DNA of 64,000 bases from Pseudomonadota bacterium (GTDB taxonomy: Bacteria; Myxococcota_A; Polyangia; Polyangiales; Polyangiaceae), in contig JAEYWK010000213.1 of NCBI GenBank assembly GCA_023431345.1, forward strand, positions 1 through 64,000. Reading direction: 5' to 3'. The notes under the pieces were generated by a model. That model was not told the origin of the DNA. It saw only the letters and a list, made by a program, of their open reading frames with translations, and ran no database searches. The position numbers were made by a program, and so were the translations under genes. Below, piece after piece: positions 43,195 to 51,858 of the stretch. Position 1 is the stretch's first letter, and every line of letters begins with the position of its first letter.

Positions 43195-44208
43195 TCAGCG
43201 CAGCTCGAATGCGAGCCCGGTGCTGAGGAAGAGCTCGAGGCCGCTCGTGCCCGTCACGACGGCGCCTGCGTCGGAGGCTGAGAGTGATCGGAGCGGGGCA
43301 CCTGCGCCGACCGCGGAATAGGAGCGCAGCACGCCGCGGCGGCCAAACGCCAAGCTGAGCCCAGCGCGGGAAATCAGCGCGAGGCCGCTTTGCCGATGAG
43401 CGATGCCCGTCGGCAGCGGCGCGGGCTCGAAGGTCAGACGTAGCGCACGCGCGGAAGCGAACGCGCTGATGTCGAGCCCCCCTCGTCGGACGAAGGTCAG
43501 GACGAGCCCCAGCTCGCCCGAGAGCGCACTGGCGCCGATGGCGCCATGGCGCGCCTGGGTCGAGAGCGCACGCCGCGCGCCGAGCGCGAGAAACCCGCCG
43601 GCGACGGGGCCGGCAGGCGCGATCGCGAACGCGTCCGCGCCGTAGTGGGTCTGCCCGCCGAGGAAATGCTCGAAGGCGAGCCGCGCCCCGAGCGCTACGT
43701 GACGCCGAGCCGGCGCGGCGGCCGGCGCGGACGGCCGTTGCTCGACGACGGCGCGCACCTCCGGGGGCGGCGCGCTGTGGGCGCTGCGGGCGCCGCGCAG
43801 CGCGAGCTCGGCCCAGCTCGCCCGCAGCAGCTCTTCGGCCGCGACCGCGAGCGCCAGAGGACGCCCGTCGGCCGGAAGCTCGGCGAGCGCCAAGTCGCGG
43901 CCGACGCGCTTGCGCGTGACCGAGTCGACCACGTCGATGCTGTAGCGGTCGGGCTCGCCGGCGTGCGAGATCGTGACCCGCGCGAGCGGCTCGGGGGCGC
44001 TGGGCGGCGCGGACGCGCACACCTCGATGCTGGTCGGGGCCAGGCCTGCCCGGAGCTCGGAGCGAACCCGAAGCGCGAGCGGCTCCGACAGGCTGTCCGA
44101 CACCGCGACCCACGGCTTGCGGCCCGAGCACTCACGCGCCGGCTCGGCCAGCGCCGACGCGGCTCGCAGCAGCAGCCCGCCCGCCAGGGCGAAGACCAAC
44201 GCCTTCAA
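43195..44208 (-). CDS. exported barrel-like protein (module B)
   Basis: A 337-residue protein with a signal peptide (cut near ASALAEPA). An N-terminal ~130-residue domain (VAVSDSLSEPLALRVRSELRAGL, DRYSIDVVDSVTRKRVGRDLAL) is followed by a short Pro/Ala linker and a C-terminal half of barrel-type strands (VALGARLAFEHFLGGQTHYGADAF, GGFLALGARRAL, ISAFASARALRLTFEP, LELFLSTGLAFELR). It is the third gene of an ECF/anti-sigma/barrel set and matches in plan the protein at 26859-27824. The TTG start is uncertain. Confidence 0.75.
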   Translation of the reverse strand: MKALVFALAGGLLLRAASALAEPARECSGRKPWVAVSDSLSEPLALRVRSELRAGLAPTSIEVCASAPPSAPEPLARVTISHAGEPDRYSIDVVDSVTRKRVGRDLALAELPADGRPLALAVAAEELLRASWAELALRGARSAHSAPPPEVRAVVEQRPSAPAAAPARRHVALGARLAFEHFLGGQTHYGADAFAIAPAGPVAGGFLALGARRALSTQARHGAIGASALSGELGLVLTFVRRGGLDISAFASARALRLTFEPAPLPTGIAHRQSGLALISRAGLSLAFGRRGVLRSYSAVGAGAPLRSLSASDAGAVVTGTSGLELFLSTGLAFELR

Positions 44209-44264
44209 GGGTGCGTGAGCCTAACAGAACCGCCGCACCCATGGCCGGCGAATGGCTAAGGGCC

Positions 44265-45341
44265 CTAACGAGCACCGCAACGCGCGGCGACGGCGCCCGC
44301 GTGCACCCCCGCCGGATAAGCGGCGAGGTAACGATCGCGGCTGCGCGCGCAAGCGGCGAAGTTACCTTGAGCCGCGTAAGCGGAGACGAGACGTGCCAGC
44401 GCGTCTTCCCGAAAGCTGGGCCCCAGGTTCGACGCGAGCGCGCGCTCGAGGGCCGCGACGGCGCCGGCGCGATCACCCAGCCGGTCCATGCGCAGCCGGC
44501 CGAGCTCGAACAGCGCGAGGCTCGCCCGCGCGTCGGCGGGGTGCTTTTGCAGTAGCTCTTCGTACGCGCGCGCAGCGGCCGCAGCATCTCCGGCGCGGCG
44601 GTGCTCGCCCGCCCTTTCGAACAGCTCCCGCGCGCTGGGAGCTGTCGCGCGAGGCTCGGCCCGGCTCGCTGAGGCGCTGGCGTTCGGCGCCGCGCTCGGC
44701 GCGGAAAGCGCGCTCGAAAAGGGATGGGCAGAAGCTGGGCTCGCGGCGGCATCGCCTTCGCGGCTCTGGATCCAGCTTTGGCCGGCGGCCACGCGCGCGA
44801 CGACGCCGGGGCGACGCCGGCTCTCGACGTCGACCACGCCGCGCTGCACCGCTACCTCCACGCGAGGCAGCGCGCCATCGCCGCGCGTCACGGTGAACGC
44901 GGTGCCCACCACTCGCACCTCCACGTCGCCTGCGACGACGCTGAAGCTGCGCTCCGGGTGGTGGCTGACATCACACCTCACGGCGCCGCGCGCCAGCTGC
45001 AGCGTCACGCGAGACGACTTGCTGCCGCGCACCTCGACCTCACTGTCGGCCTGGAGCTCGAGCGAAGAGCCGTCACTCAGCCGCACCGCTAGCGGCTGGG
45101 CCGCCGTCTGCAGCTTGGCGTCAGCCGACATGGCGCGCGCCGAACGCGGTGCCGCCCCTTGCTCAGTCCCCACCGCGAGCCAGAGCCCGGCGGCTCCTGC
45201 CAGCGCGAGCGCCACGCCGCCCGCCCACAAAACCCCGCGCTTCCTGCGCGCTTCGAGGCGCTCGGCAACGGCGCCCCACAGACGCTCGACGCGCGCGTCG
45301 CTCACCTCGGGCTCGACGAAGCGGCGGGGCTCGGCGCTCAT
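44265..45341 (-). CDS. FecR-domain anti-sigma factor with TPR-like C-terminus (module B)
   Basis: A 358-residue protein. The cytoplasmic part ends at a transmembrane helix (about residues 39-62, GVLWAGGVALALAGAAGLWLAV). A FecR domain follows (VRLSDGSSLELQADSEVEVRG, LQLARGAVRCDVSHHPERSFSVVAGDVEVRVVGTAFTV, VQRGVVDVESR), then an Ala/Ser-rich linker and TPR-type repeats (ELFERAGEHRRAGDAAAAARAYEELLQKHPADARASLALFELGRLRMDRLGDRAGAVAALERAL). The ATG overlaps the stop of the ECF gene (ATGA). FecR proteins relay an outer-membrane signal to their ECF factor. Confidence 0.88.
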   Translation of the reverse strand: MSAEPRRFVEPEVSDARVERLWGAVAERLEARRKRGVLWAGGVALALAGAAGLWLAVGTEQGAAPRSARAMSADAKLQTAAQPLAVRLSDGSSLELQADSEVEVRGSKSSRVTLQLARGAVRCDVSHHPERSFSVVAGDVEVRVVGTAFTVTRGDGALPRVEVAVQRGVVDVESRRRPGVVARVAAGQSWIQSREGDAAASPASAHPFSSALSAPSAAPNASASASRAEPRATAPSARELFERAGEHRRAGDAAAAARAYEELLQKHPADARASLALFELGRLRMDRLGDRAGAVAALERALASNLGPSFREDALARLVSAYAAQGNFAACARSRDRYLAAYPAGVHAGAVAARCGAR

Positions 45342-45937
45342 GGCTTACGAGCTCTCTCCAAGCGGGCTTCGGCGGCGTTGAGCCGCCGCTTGACGGTCGA
45401 CACGCTGATGCCCATCCGCTCCGCGATCTCGGGCACCTCCAAGCGCTCGACGCGCCTGAGCACGAGCGCGATGCGTTCTTCGATCGGTAGCTTCTCGAGC
45501 AAGGCGTACACCGAGCGAAGCTCGGCGGCGATGTCGGGCGGCGCGCTGCTGCCGATCACGTCGTCGACCTCGATCGGGTGCGAAGCGCGGAGGCCCAGGC
45601 GCGTCTGGAGACGCCGGCGTCGCAAGCGCTTGCCCGCCGTGCGCACGACGATCGACGAGAGCCAGGCTTGGAAGGCTTGCGGATTGCTCAGGCGATCGAG
45701 GCGCTCGAAGGCGTAGAGGAAGCTGTCTTGCACCAAGTCGTCGATCTCGCCATCGTAGGGCATGATGCGGTAGGCGAGGCCGAGCGCGAGCCGCGCGTAG
45801 CGCCGAAAGAGCGCCTCGCGCGCCCACGGCTCGCCGGCGCGCGTCGCCAGCACGAGCTCCGCGTCGCTGGGAGTCACGCGAGGGCTCGACGAATCGACCG
45901 CGCGAACCGCGGGCACGAGCCTGGTTACGGTTGCCAT
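45338..45937 (-). CDS. ECF RNA polymerase sigma factor (module B)
   Basis: About 199 residues from the ATG at 45937. Region 2 (ALFRRYARLALGLAYRIMPYDGEIDDLVQDSFLYAFERLDRL, QAFQAWLSSIVVRTAGKRLRRR) and region 4 (LPIEERIALVLRRVERLEVPEIAERMGISVSTVKRRLNAAEARLERA) are clear. An alternative TTG start at 45973 has a GGGGG just upstream. On the minus strand upstream, GGAATCC and CTAGACT could be -35/-10-like elements of its own promoter. Confidence 0.92.
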   Translation of the reverse strand: MATVTRLVPAVRAVDSSSPRVTPSDAELVLATRAGEPWAREALFRRYARLALGLAYRIMPYDGEIDDLVQDSFLYAFERLDRLSNPQAFQAWLSSIVVRTAGKRLRRRRLQTRLGLRASHPIEVDDVIGSSAPPDIAAELRSVYALLEKLPIEERIALVLRRVERLEVPEIAERMGISVSTVKRRLNAAEARLERARKP

Positions 45938-46156
45938 CACCTCCGCCGCGCTTCGGGTCGGCGCCGCGGCCAACCCCCAGAATATCGCAGTCTAGGCGGA
46001 ACCAGACATCGGATTCCGACCTCGCTGGATGTAGGTCGCAGGGAGTCATGTGTGAGCTGAGCCAGGAGGGCGTTTCCCTGAGGTACGTACCCTGGCGGCG
46101 GCCGCACAGCTCACGAGCTCGTGACAACGGCGAGCGCCTGCCGGCAAACTCTCGAC
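45938..46156. promoter_or_regulatory. divergent promoter region, module B sigma gene and DUF1080 lipoprotein gene
   Basis: A 219-base gap. It contains an imperfect inverted repeat, GCGGAACC (45996-46003) and GGATTCCG (46012-46019), which may be an ECF promoter part or a degenerate LacI-type site. Nothing else stands out. Confidence 0.35.
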
Positions 46157-47137
46157 ATGGCTCGTTTCGTGCTCGCCAGCCGCGGGCTGACTCGCTTCGC
46201 CTGGGCCGGGAGCGGCTTGGGCCTCGCGCTGCTCGTTGGCTGCGGAGATTCGTCGCCGACGGGCTCTGCGGGCGGTGGGGCGAGCTTCGGAGGAGCGGCG
46301 GCGGGCCAAGCGCCGGTAGCGGCCGCAGGCGCCGACGTCGCCGGCAGCGCTTCCGGCGCAGCGCCGGGCGCAGGGGGCGCCATGGGCGGGTCCGCGGGCG
46401 GCGCATCAGCGGGAGCCGGCGGCAGCGCAGACGCAGGTGGCGGCGCCGGTGCGGCGGGAGGTGTCCCCACGTCTCCGCTCGGCGGCGCCGGCGCGGGCGG
46501 GTCATCGGATCCGGGCGGAGCTGGCGGAAGCAGCGGCGCAGCCGGCAACGACGCGGGCAAGGTGACGCTGTTCGACGGCACCGGTCTGTCGCAGTGGCGC
46601 TCTCGAGCTGGCGGCGAGACCGCACCCTGGACGGCGACGTCCGACTACTTCGCGGTCGCACCCAACTCGGGCGACCTCGTCACGCGCGACGCGTTCGGCG
46701 ATATCAAGCTGCACGTCGAGTTCTGGGTGCCAGCCACCGACGCCGCCAACGCCGAGCAAGATCGCGGCAACAGCGGCATCTACCTCCAGGGTCGCTACGA
46801 GGTGCAGGTGCTCGACTCGTACGAGCACCCGCTCGAGGGCGCGAACGACTGCGCGGCGATCTACGAGCTGAAGAACGCCGACGTGAACGCAGCAGAGCCG
46901 CCCGGCACGTGGCAAACCTACGAAATCGAGTTCCGCGCCCCGCGCTGGAGCGGCAACCAGAAGGTCGAGAACGCGCGCGTCAGCGTGGTTTGGAACGGCC
47001 AAGTCGCGCACGCGAACGTCGAGGTGCCCGCGCCGACGCGGCTCGGCGATGCGGAGGCGCCCGGCGACGCGCCGCTTCGCCTACAAGACCACGGGCACGC
47101 CGTTCGCTATCGAAACGTCTGGCTGCAGCGCCGGTGA
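46157..47137 (+). CDS. lipoprotein with DUF1080 (3-keto-disaccharide hydrolase-like) domain
   Basis: About 326 residues from the ATG at 46157; a GTG at 46121 extends the frame. The lipobox (GLALLVGC) is followed by a ~120-residue Gly/Ala/Ser linker and a DUF1080 domain: VTLFDGTGLSQWRSRAG, DLVTRDAFGDIKLHVEFWVP, GNSGIYLQGRYEVQVLDSYEHP, ADVNAAEPPGTWQTYEIEFRAPRW, LQDHGHAVRYRNVWLQ. Members cleave or bind 3-keto-sugars and other glycosides outside the cell. Its architecture resembles the lipoprotein at 38553-39575. Confidence 0.88.
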   Translation: MARFVLASRGLTRFAWAGSGLGLALLVGCGDSSPTGSAGGGASFGGAAAGQAPVAAAGADVAGSASGAAPGAGGAMGGSAGGASAGAGGSADAGGGAGAAGGVPTSPLGGAGAGGSSDPGGAGGSSGAAGNDAGKVTLFDGTGLSQWRSRAGGETAPWTATSDYFAVAPNSGDLVTRDAFGDIKLHVEFWVPATDAANAEQDRGNSGIYLQGRYEVQVLDSYEHPLEGANDCAAIYELKNADVNAAEPPGTWQTYEIEFRAPRWSGNQKVENARVSVVWNGQVAHANVEVPAPTRLGDAEAPGDAPLRLQDHGHAVRYRNVWLQRR

Positions 47138-47182
47138 CGTGCGGAGCGCGGGCGACCCAACCGCGGAGTCGTCGCGGCGATG

Positions 47183-47851
47183 TCAGTACGGGTTGTCGGC
47201 CGGCGCGGGGGCGGCGGGCGCTGCGACGGGCGGCGCGGCAGGCGGCGTGACGACCGGCGGCGCGGCAGGCGGCGTGACGACCGGCGGCGCTGGCCTCGCG
47301 ACGAGCGACGACGGCTTGGCGACGGGCTGCTGAGCTGTCGCCGCTCGCGGTTTGGCGGGCGAGGAGACGACCGGCGCGGCCACACGCGGCGGCTCGGGCG
47401 GTACGACCGAGGACGCGGGAGCAGGCTCCGAAGCTGGCGCGGGAGCAGCCGGCGATCGCGGCGCGCTCTCCGCCGGCGCGCTCTCGGGCTCGCTCGTCGA
47501 CGGGGCTTCGGAGCTTTGGCCGCTCGAAGCTGCCGCGGGCTCCGCGGCAGCGCCCGGCTCACCCGAGGTCACCTCGCGGAAATGCGTGAGCACGTAGGCC
47601 GCGACCAGCACCAACAGCGCGCCGCCCACGACCTTGACGACCAGGGGAACGCCGGCTGGCTTGACTGGCGTGGCCGGCACGTCACGCGCGCTGTCTTCGC
47701 CTTCACTGCGGCTCGGCTCGAGCGCGCGCGCGCGAATCCGCGCCGGCTCCTCGCGCCGCTCGGGCAACCCGCGCTCACGGGCTCGAGCGGCGCGATCACG
47801 TCCGGCTCTGCGCTCGCCGCGCGAGCCCTTCGAACCGGAGCGCTTGGCCAC
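47183..47851 (-). CDS. single-pass membrane protein with Arg-rich head and Pro/Ala repeat tail
   Basis: About 222 residues. The cytoplasmic head is strongly basic (residues ~1-65), one transmembrane helix follows (VPLVVKVVGGALLVLVAAYVL), and the outer part is Ala/Pro/Ser-rich and ends in tandem PPVVTPPAA-type repeats. The GTG at 47851 has AAGGA seven bases above; it lies directly after the atpG stop and is probably co-transcribed with the ATP synthase genes. No family is recognised. It could tether the complex or the cell wall; that is speculation. Confidence 0.7.
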   Translation of the reverse strand: MAKRSGSKGSRGERRAGRDRAARARERGLPERREEPARIRARALEPSRSEGEDSARDVPATPVKPAGVPLVVKVVGGALLVLVAAYVLTHFREVTSGEPGAAAEPAAASSGQSSEAPSTSEPESAPAESAPRSPAAPAPASEPAPASSVVPPEPPRVAAPVVSSPAKPRAATAQQPVAKPSSLVARPAPPVVTPPAAPPVVTPPAAPPVAAPAAPAPADNPY

Positions 47852-47854
47852 CAA

Positions 47855-48769
47855 TCAGTCCTTCAGCGCTTCGGCGCCGCCGATGATTTCCATCAGCTCG
47901 GTGGTGATGGCGGCCTGACGCGCGCGGTTGTACTGGAGCGTGAGCTGCCCGATCACCTCCGAGGCGTTCTTGGTCGCGGAGTCCATCGCGGTCATGCGCG
48001 CGCCGAGCTCGGACGCCATCGACTCGTAGAGCGCGCGCAGCAGCGAGATCTCTACGTACATTGGCACCAGCCGCTCGAGCAGCGCTTCCTTGCTCGGCTC
48101 GAACAAGAACTCGTCGGGGTTGACGAGCGCGGTTGCCTCGTCGCCCTTGCCTTCAGCCGGCTGGGTGGGGGCGAGCGGGAACAGCGGCTCCACCACGACC
48201 TTCTGGGTCATGGCGCTCTTGAACTCGTTGTAAACGACCTGAATCGAGTCGACCTCGCCCTTCAAGAACGGGCCGAGCACCTTGCGCGCCACCACTCGGG
48301 CCGTCTCTGCTTCCAGCTTCTCCCAAATACCGGAGAAGACGTGAAACAGCGGGATCTTACGGCGCTGGTAGAAGTCACGACCCTTGCGACCGATCACGGC
48401 GAGGTGCACGGTTTGGCCTTCGGCCTCGCGCGCGCGGCGCTCGCGCTCGGCGGCGCGCAAGATGTTGGTGTTGAAGGCGCCGCACTGACCGCGATCGCTG
48501 GTGATGACCAAGAGCAGCACGCTCTTGACCGGACGACGCGTGAGCAGCGGATGAGCGGACTCAGTGCCCGACTCCTCCTCTTCGACCGCGCCCGCCGCCG
48601 TGACCTCGGCCAGCACCTTCGCCGTCTGTACCGCGTACGGGCGGAGCGCCACGATGCGCTGCTGAGCGCGCGTCAGACGAGCACCCGCGACCATCTTCAT
48701 GGCGCGCGTGATCTTCTGCGTGCTCTTCACGCTCGCGATGCGTTTACGAATCTGCTTGAGGTTCGCCAA
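47855..48769 (-). CDS. atpG: ATP synthase gamma subunit
   Basis: A 304-residue protein forming the central rotor shaft of F1. The N-terminal coil ANLKQIRKRIASVKSTQKITRAMKMVAGARL and the C-terminal coil ASELGARMTAMDSATKNASEVIGQLTLQYNRARQAAITTELMEIIGGAEAL are the standard gamma signatures. The start is a TTG four bases after the atpA stop. A ~20-residue insert in the middle (QPAEGKGDEATALVNPDEF) is longer than in many gammas. Confidence 0.97.
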   Translation of the reverse strand: MANLKQIRKRIASVKSTQKITRAMKMVAGARLTRAQQRIVALRPYAVQTAKVLAEVTAAGAVEEEESGTESAHPLLTRRPVKSVLLLVITSDRGQCGAFNTNILRAAERERRAREAEGQTVHLAVIGRKGRDFYQRRKIPLFHVFSGIWEKLEAETARVVARKVLGPFLKGEVDSIQVVYNEFKSAMTQKVVVEPLFPLAPTQPAEGKGDEATALVNPDEFLFEPSKEALLERLVPMYVEISLLRALYESMASELGARMTAMDSATKNASEVIGQLTLQYNRARQAAITTELMEIIGGAEALKD

Positions 48770-48773
48770 AGGC

Positions 48774-50453
48774 TCACTCTTCCCCGGAGGCCACGAACTT
48801 CTTGCCGAACGACTTCAGCGCCTTGTCCAAGGTCTTCTTGATGTCGTCGGTGATCTCGCGCTTGGCCTTGATGTCGGTCCACAGCTCGGGGTGTTTCTCG
48901 TCGATGTAGCGGTACAGGTCCTGCTCGTACTGCTTCAGCGACTCGACGGGCAGCTTGTCGGTGTAACCGGCGGTGCCGGCGTACACGATCACGACCTGCT
49001 TCTCGACCGGCAGCGGCACGTATTGCCCCTGCTTGAGCAGCTCCACCAGGCGCTTGCCGCGCTCGAGCTGAGCGCGGGTGGCGGCGTCGAGATCGCTGGC
49101 GAACTGGGCGAACGCGGCCATCTCGCGGAACTGCGCCAGGTCGAGGCGCAAGGTACCGGCGACCTTCTTCATGGCCTTGATCTGCGCGCTACCACCGACG
49201 CGGCTCACCGAGATACCGACGTTGATCGCGGGGCGGACGCCGGAGAAGAACAGGTCGGACTCGAGGAAGATCTGACCGTCGGTGATGGAGATCACGTTGG
49301 TGGGGATGTACGCGGACACGTCGCCGGCCTGCGTCTCGATGATCGGCAGCGCCGTGAGCGAGCCGCCGGAGTGCGGATCTTTCTGGATCTCGAGCTCGGC
49401 GGCGTTGGGCTGCTCCTTGAGCGAGGCATCGGCGGCGTGCTTCGCCTCTTCGCCGACGTGCAGCTTGCCGTCGACGCCGCGGAAAGTCAGGTCGCCGGCG
49501 GGGACCGTCGTGCCCTTCTTCACCACGTGGTAGCGGTCGCCCATCTTGGCCGCGCGCTCGAGCAGGCGCGAGTGGACGTAGAACACGTCGCCCGGGTAAG
49601 CCTCGCGGCCCGGCGGGCGGCGCAGCAGCAGCGACATCTGTCGGTAAGCAACGGCTTGCTTCGAAAGATCGTCGTAGATGCAGAGGGCGTGGCGGCCGGT
49701 GTCGCGGAAGAACTCGCCGATGGTGACGCCGGTGTAGGGCGCCAAGAACTGCAGCGGCGCCGACTCGGTCGCGGTCGCGACGACGACGATGGTGTAGTCC
49801 ATCGCGCCGTGCTGCTTCAGCTTCTCGACCACCTGCGCGACGGTCGACGCCTTCTGGCCGATCGCGACGTAGATGCAAACGACGCCGTTGCCCTTTTGAT
49901 TGATGATGGTGTCGACGGCGATCGTCGTCTTGCCCGTCTGGCGGTCGCCGATGATGAGCTCGCGCTGACCGCGGCCGATCGGGATCATGGCGTCGATGGC
50001 CTTGATGCCGGTCTGCATCGGCTCCTTCACCGGCTGGCGGCCGATGATGCCCGGCGCCTTCACCTCGATGCGGCGGCGCTGCGGGCTCTCGATCGCGCCC
50101 TTGCCGTCGATCGGCTGACCGAGCGCGTTGACGATGCGGCCAATCACGGCGTCGCCCACCGGCACGTCCGCGATGCGGCCCGTGCGCTTGACGACGTCGC
50201 CTTCTTTCACGCCGCTGGCGTCACCGAGCACGGCCACGCCGACGTTGTCCTGCTCGAGGTTCAGGGTCAGGCCGAACAGGTTGCCCGGGAATTCGACGAG
50301 CTCACCGGCCATCACGCCTTCGAGGCCGTAGACGCGCGCGATACCGTCGCCGGTCGCGAGCACCGTGCCGGTCTCGCTGACCATCGCGGCCCGGTCGAAG
50401 TTCTGGATCTGCTTCTTGATGATCGATGAAATTTCGTCGGCGCTAAGCTGCAT
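48774..50453 (-). CDS. atpA: ATP synthase alpha subunit
   Basis: A 559-residue protein. It has the Walker A GDRQTGKTTIAVD, PVGDAVIGRIVNALGQPIDG, the signature VYVHSRLLERAA and PAINVGISVSRVGGSAQIKAMKKVAGTLR. A ~45-residue insert after residue 300 (VVKKGTTVPAGDLTFRGVDGKLHVGEEAKHAADASLKEQPN) is not found in most alphas and lies near the catalytic interface. It sits between atpH and atpG. Confidence 0.97.
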   Translation of the reverse strand: MQLSADEISSIIKKQIQNFDRAAMVSETGTVLATGDGIARVYGLEGVMAGELVEFPGNLFGLTLNLEQDNVGVAVLGDASGVKEGDVVKRTGRIADVPVGDAVIGRIVNALGQPIDGKGAIESPQRRRIEVKAPGIIGRQPVKEPMQTGIKAIDAMIPIGRGQRELIIGDRQTGKTTIAVDTIINQKGNGVVCIYVAIGQKASTVAQVVEKLKQHGAMDYTIVVVATATESAPLQFLAPYTGVTIGEFFRDTGRHALCIYDDLSKQAVAYRQMSLLLRRPPGREAYPGDVFYVHSRLLERAAKMGDRYHVVKKGTTVPAGDLTFRGVDGKLHVGEEAKHAADASLKEQPNAAELEIQKDPHSGGSLTALPIIETQAGDVSAYIPTNVISITDGQIFLESDLFFSGVRPAINVGISVSRVGGSAQIKAMKKVAGTLRLDLAQFREMAAFAQFASDLDAATRAQLERGKRLVELLKQGQYVPLPVEKQVVIVYAGTAGYTDKLPVESLKQYEQDLYRYIDEKHPELWTDIKAKREITDDIKKTLDKALKSFGKKFVASGEE

Positions 50454-50530
50454 GGCGAGGTGTTCCGAATCTGCTGAGGTTGGGGGGTTTTAGTCTTTGG
50501 GAGGGAGCGGGAAGCGCGGCGCGACGGCCG

Positions 50531-51076
50531 TCAGGCTTGACCCACCAGTTGGCGTTCGAGCTCGTCGAGGCGACCGCGAACGGAGCCGTCGATGGTGTTG
50601 TCTCCGATGCGCGTCACGAAGCCGGCGATGAGCGACGGGTCTTCGCGGCGCTCGAGCACGATCTTGCGCGCGGTGGCGGCTTCCAGCTCCGCCTGTAGCT
50701 TTTGAAAGAACGCGTCGGGCATGGGCTTGGCGCTCGTGACGGTGGCGCGCACCACGCCCGCCTTCTCGTCGCTCAAGCGATCGAGGCGACGCGCGATGTC
50801 CGGCACCACCCGCAGCTTCTTGCGCGACGCGAGCAGCTTGATCAGGTTCAGGGCGCTGCCGCCGAGCGACAGCCGCGCCGACACCTCGCCCAGGACGGCG
50901 TCGCGCTTTTCGGCTTCGATGACGGGGTTGTCGAGCACCGCGCGGAGCTCGGCGCTGCCCGCGTACACGCGAGCGAAACGCCGCACCTGCTCGGTGATGG
51001 CGGAGAGCTGGCCGGTCTCCACGCCCAGCTCGAAGATGGCGCGGGCGTAGCGATCGGCGACGGGGGCTTGGCTCAT
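50531..51076 (-). CDS. atpH: ATP synthase delta subunit
   Basis: A 181-residue OSCP-type subunit linking F1 to the stator: VADRYARAIFELGVETGQL, LRAVLDNPVIEAEKRDAVLGEV, LNLIKLLASRKKLRVVPDIARRL and LIAGFVTRIGDNTIDGSVRGRLDELERQL. The ATG overlaps the atpF stop (ATGA). A 77-base gap separates it from atpA. Confidence 0.95.
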   Translation of the reverse strand: MSQAPVADRYARAIFELGVETGQLSAITEQVRRFARVYAGSAELRAVLDNPVIEAEKRDAVLGEVSARLSLGGSALNLIKLLASRKKLRVVPDIARRLDRLSDEKAGVVRATVTSAKPMPDAFFQKLQAELEAATARKIVLERREDPSLIAGFVTRIGDNTIDGSVRGRLDELERQLVGQA

Positions 51077-51858
51077 AGTCTTCCTCGCAACGCGGCGCCG
51101 GAGGCTTTGATCGACGCCAGGTATTCGTCGCCCAAGCGCTGCTGATCGCCGTCGCCGATTTTGGTGCTCAGCGTCGTGGCCGCGGACTTGACGGCAGCGC
51201 GCACCGTGTCACGCAGCAGCGCCTCGCGAGCGGCCTTGAGCTCTTGCTCGATCAGCGTCCGCGCGTCGCGCTCCATGCGGGTGCGGCGCTCTTTCGCCTC
51301 GCTCAAGATGCGGGCACGCTCCGTCTCGCCCGCTTCCTTCATCTCGCGCTTGATGCGAGCCACCTCTTGGTCGATGTCGTCGAGCTTTTGTTGGTACTCG
51401 GCCAGACGGGCCTCGGCTTGTGCCTTGACCCGAGCGGCGTCCTCCATCCCCTTCATGATCCCCAGCTTGCGGGCCTTGAGGCCCTCGCTGATCGGCTTCT
51501 TGCCGAAGCGGATCAGCAGCCAGTAGAGGATGGCCGCGTTCAGCGCCAGCGCACCGAACGGGACGGGCATGCCCTTGGGGCGCCACAGCAGGTCGGGCTC
51601 GGAGAGCCCTTCTTTCTCGCCGAGAAAGCCATGAAACCAGTTGATGTCGTCGAACGTCGGCGCGTGGTGGGCGCCGTGCTCGCCGTGGCCTTCGCCGTGC
51701 TCGCCGTGCCCCTCGGCATGAGCGTCGGCGGCCACGTGCGCGCCGGCCGCAGGGGCTTCGGGAGACGGCGCGTGGCCGTGCTCGTCACCCTCCGCGAGCG
51801 CTACGCCCGCGAGCAAGACCGCGGCCGCGCAGACCCCGATTCGAAGTAGGGCTCTCAT
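51073..51858 (-). CDS. atpF: ATP synthase b subunit with His-rich N-terminal extension
   Basis: A 261-residue b subunit, about 100 residues longer than usual. Residues 1-22 look like a signal peptide or extra membrane helix; residues 27-65 contain about ten histidines with Gly/Glu/Ala (HAEGHGEHGEGHGEHGAHH), resembling a metal-binding stretch. The usual b helix follows (FGALALNAAILYWLLIRFGKKPISEGL) and then the long charged coiled coil. The start shares a base with the b' stop (TGATG). Confidence 0.92.
   Translation of the reverse strand: MRALLRIGVCAAAVLLAGVALAEGDEHGHAPSPEAPAAGAHVAADAHAEGHGEHGEGHGEHGAHHAPTFDDINWFHGFLGEKEGLSEPDLLWRPKGMPVPFGALALNAAILYWLLIRFGKKPISEGLKARKLGIMKGMEDAARVKAQAEARLAEYQQKLDDIDQEVARIKREMKEAGETERARILSEAKERRTRMERDARTLIEQELKAAREALLRDTVRAAVKSAATTLSTKIGDGDQQRLGDEYLASIKASGAALRGRL

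Noticed and set aside
43170..43201. Three copies of TCAGCGC near the end of the module B barrel gene
   Set aside because: Short GC-rich heptamers are expected here by chance; they overlap a stop codon and show no regular spacing.
45996..46019. GGAACC...GGATTCC as a third LacI-type operator
   Set aside because: Halves are separated by eight bases and the centre lacks the CG, so it fits the LacI pattern poorly. It may instead be part of the ECF promoter.
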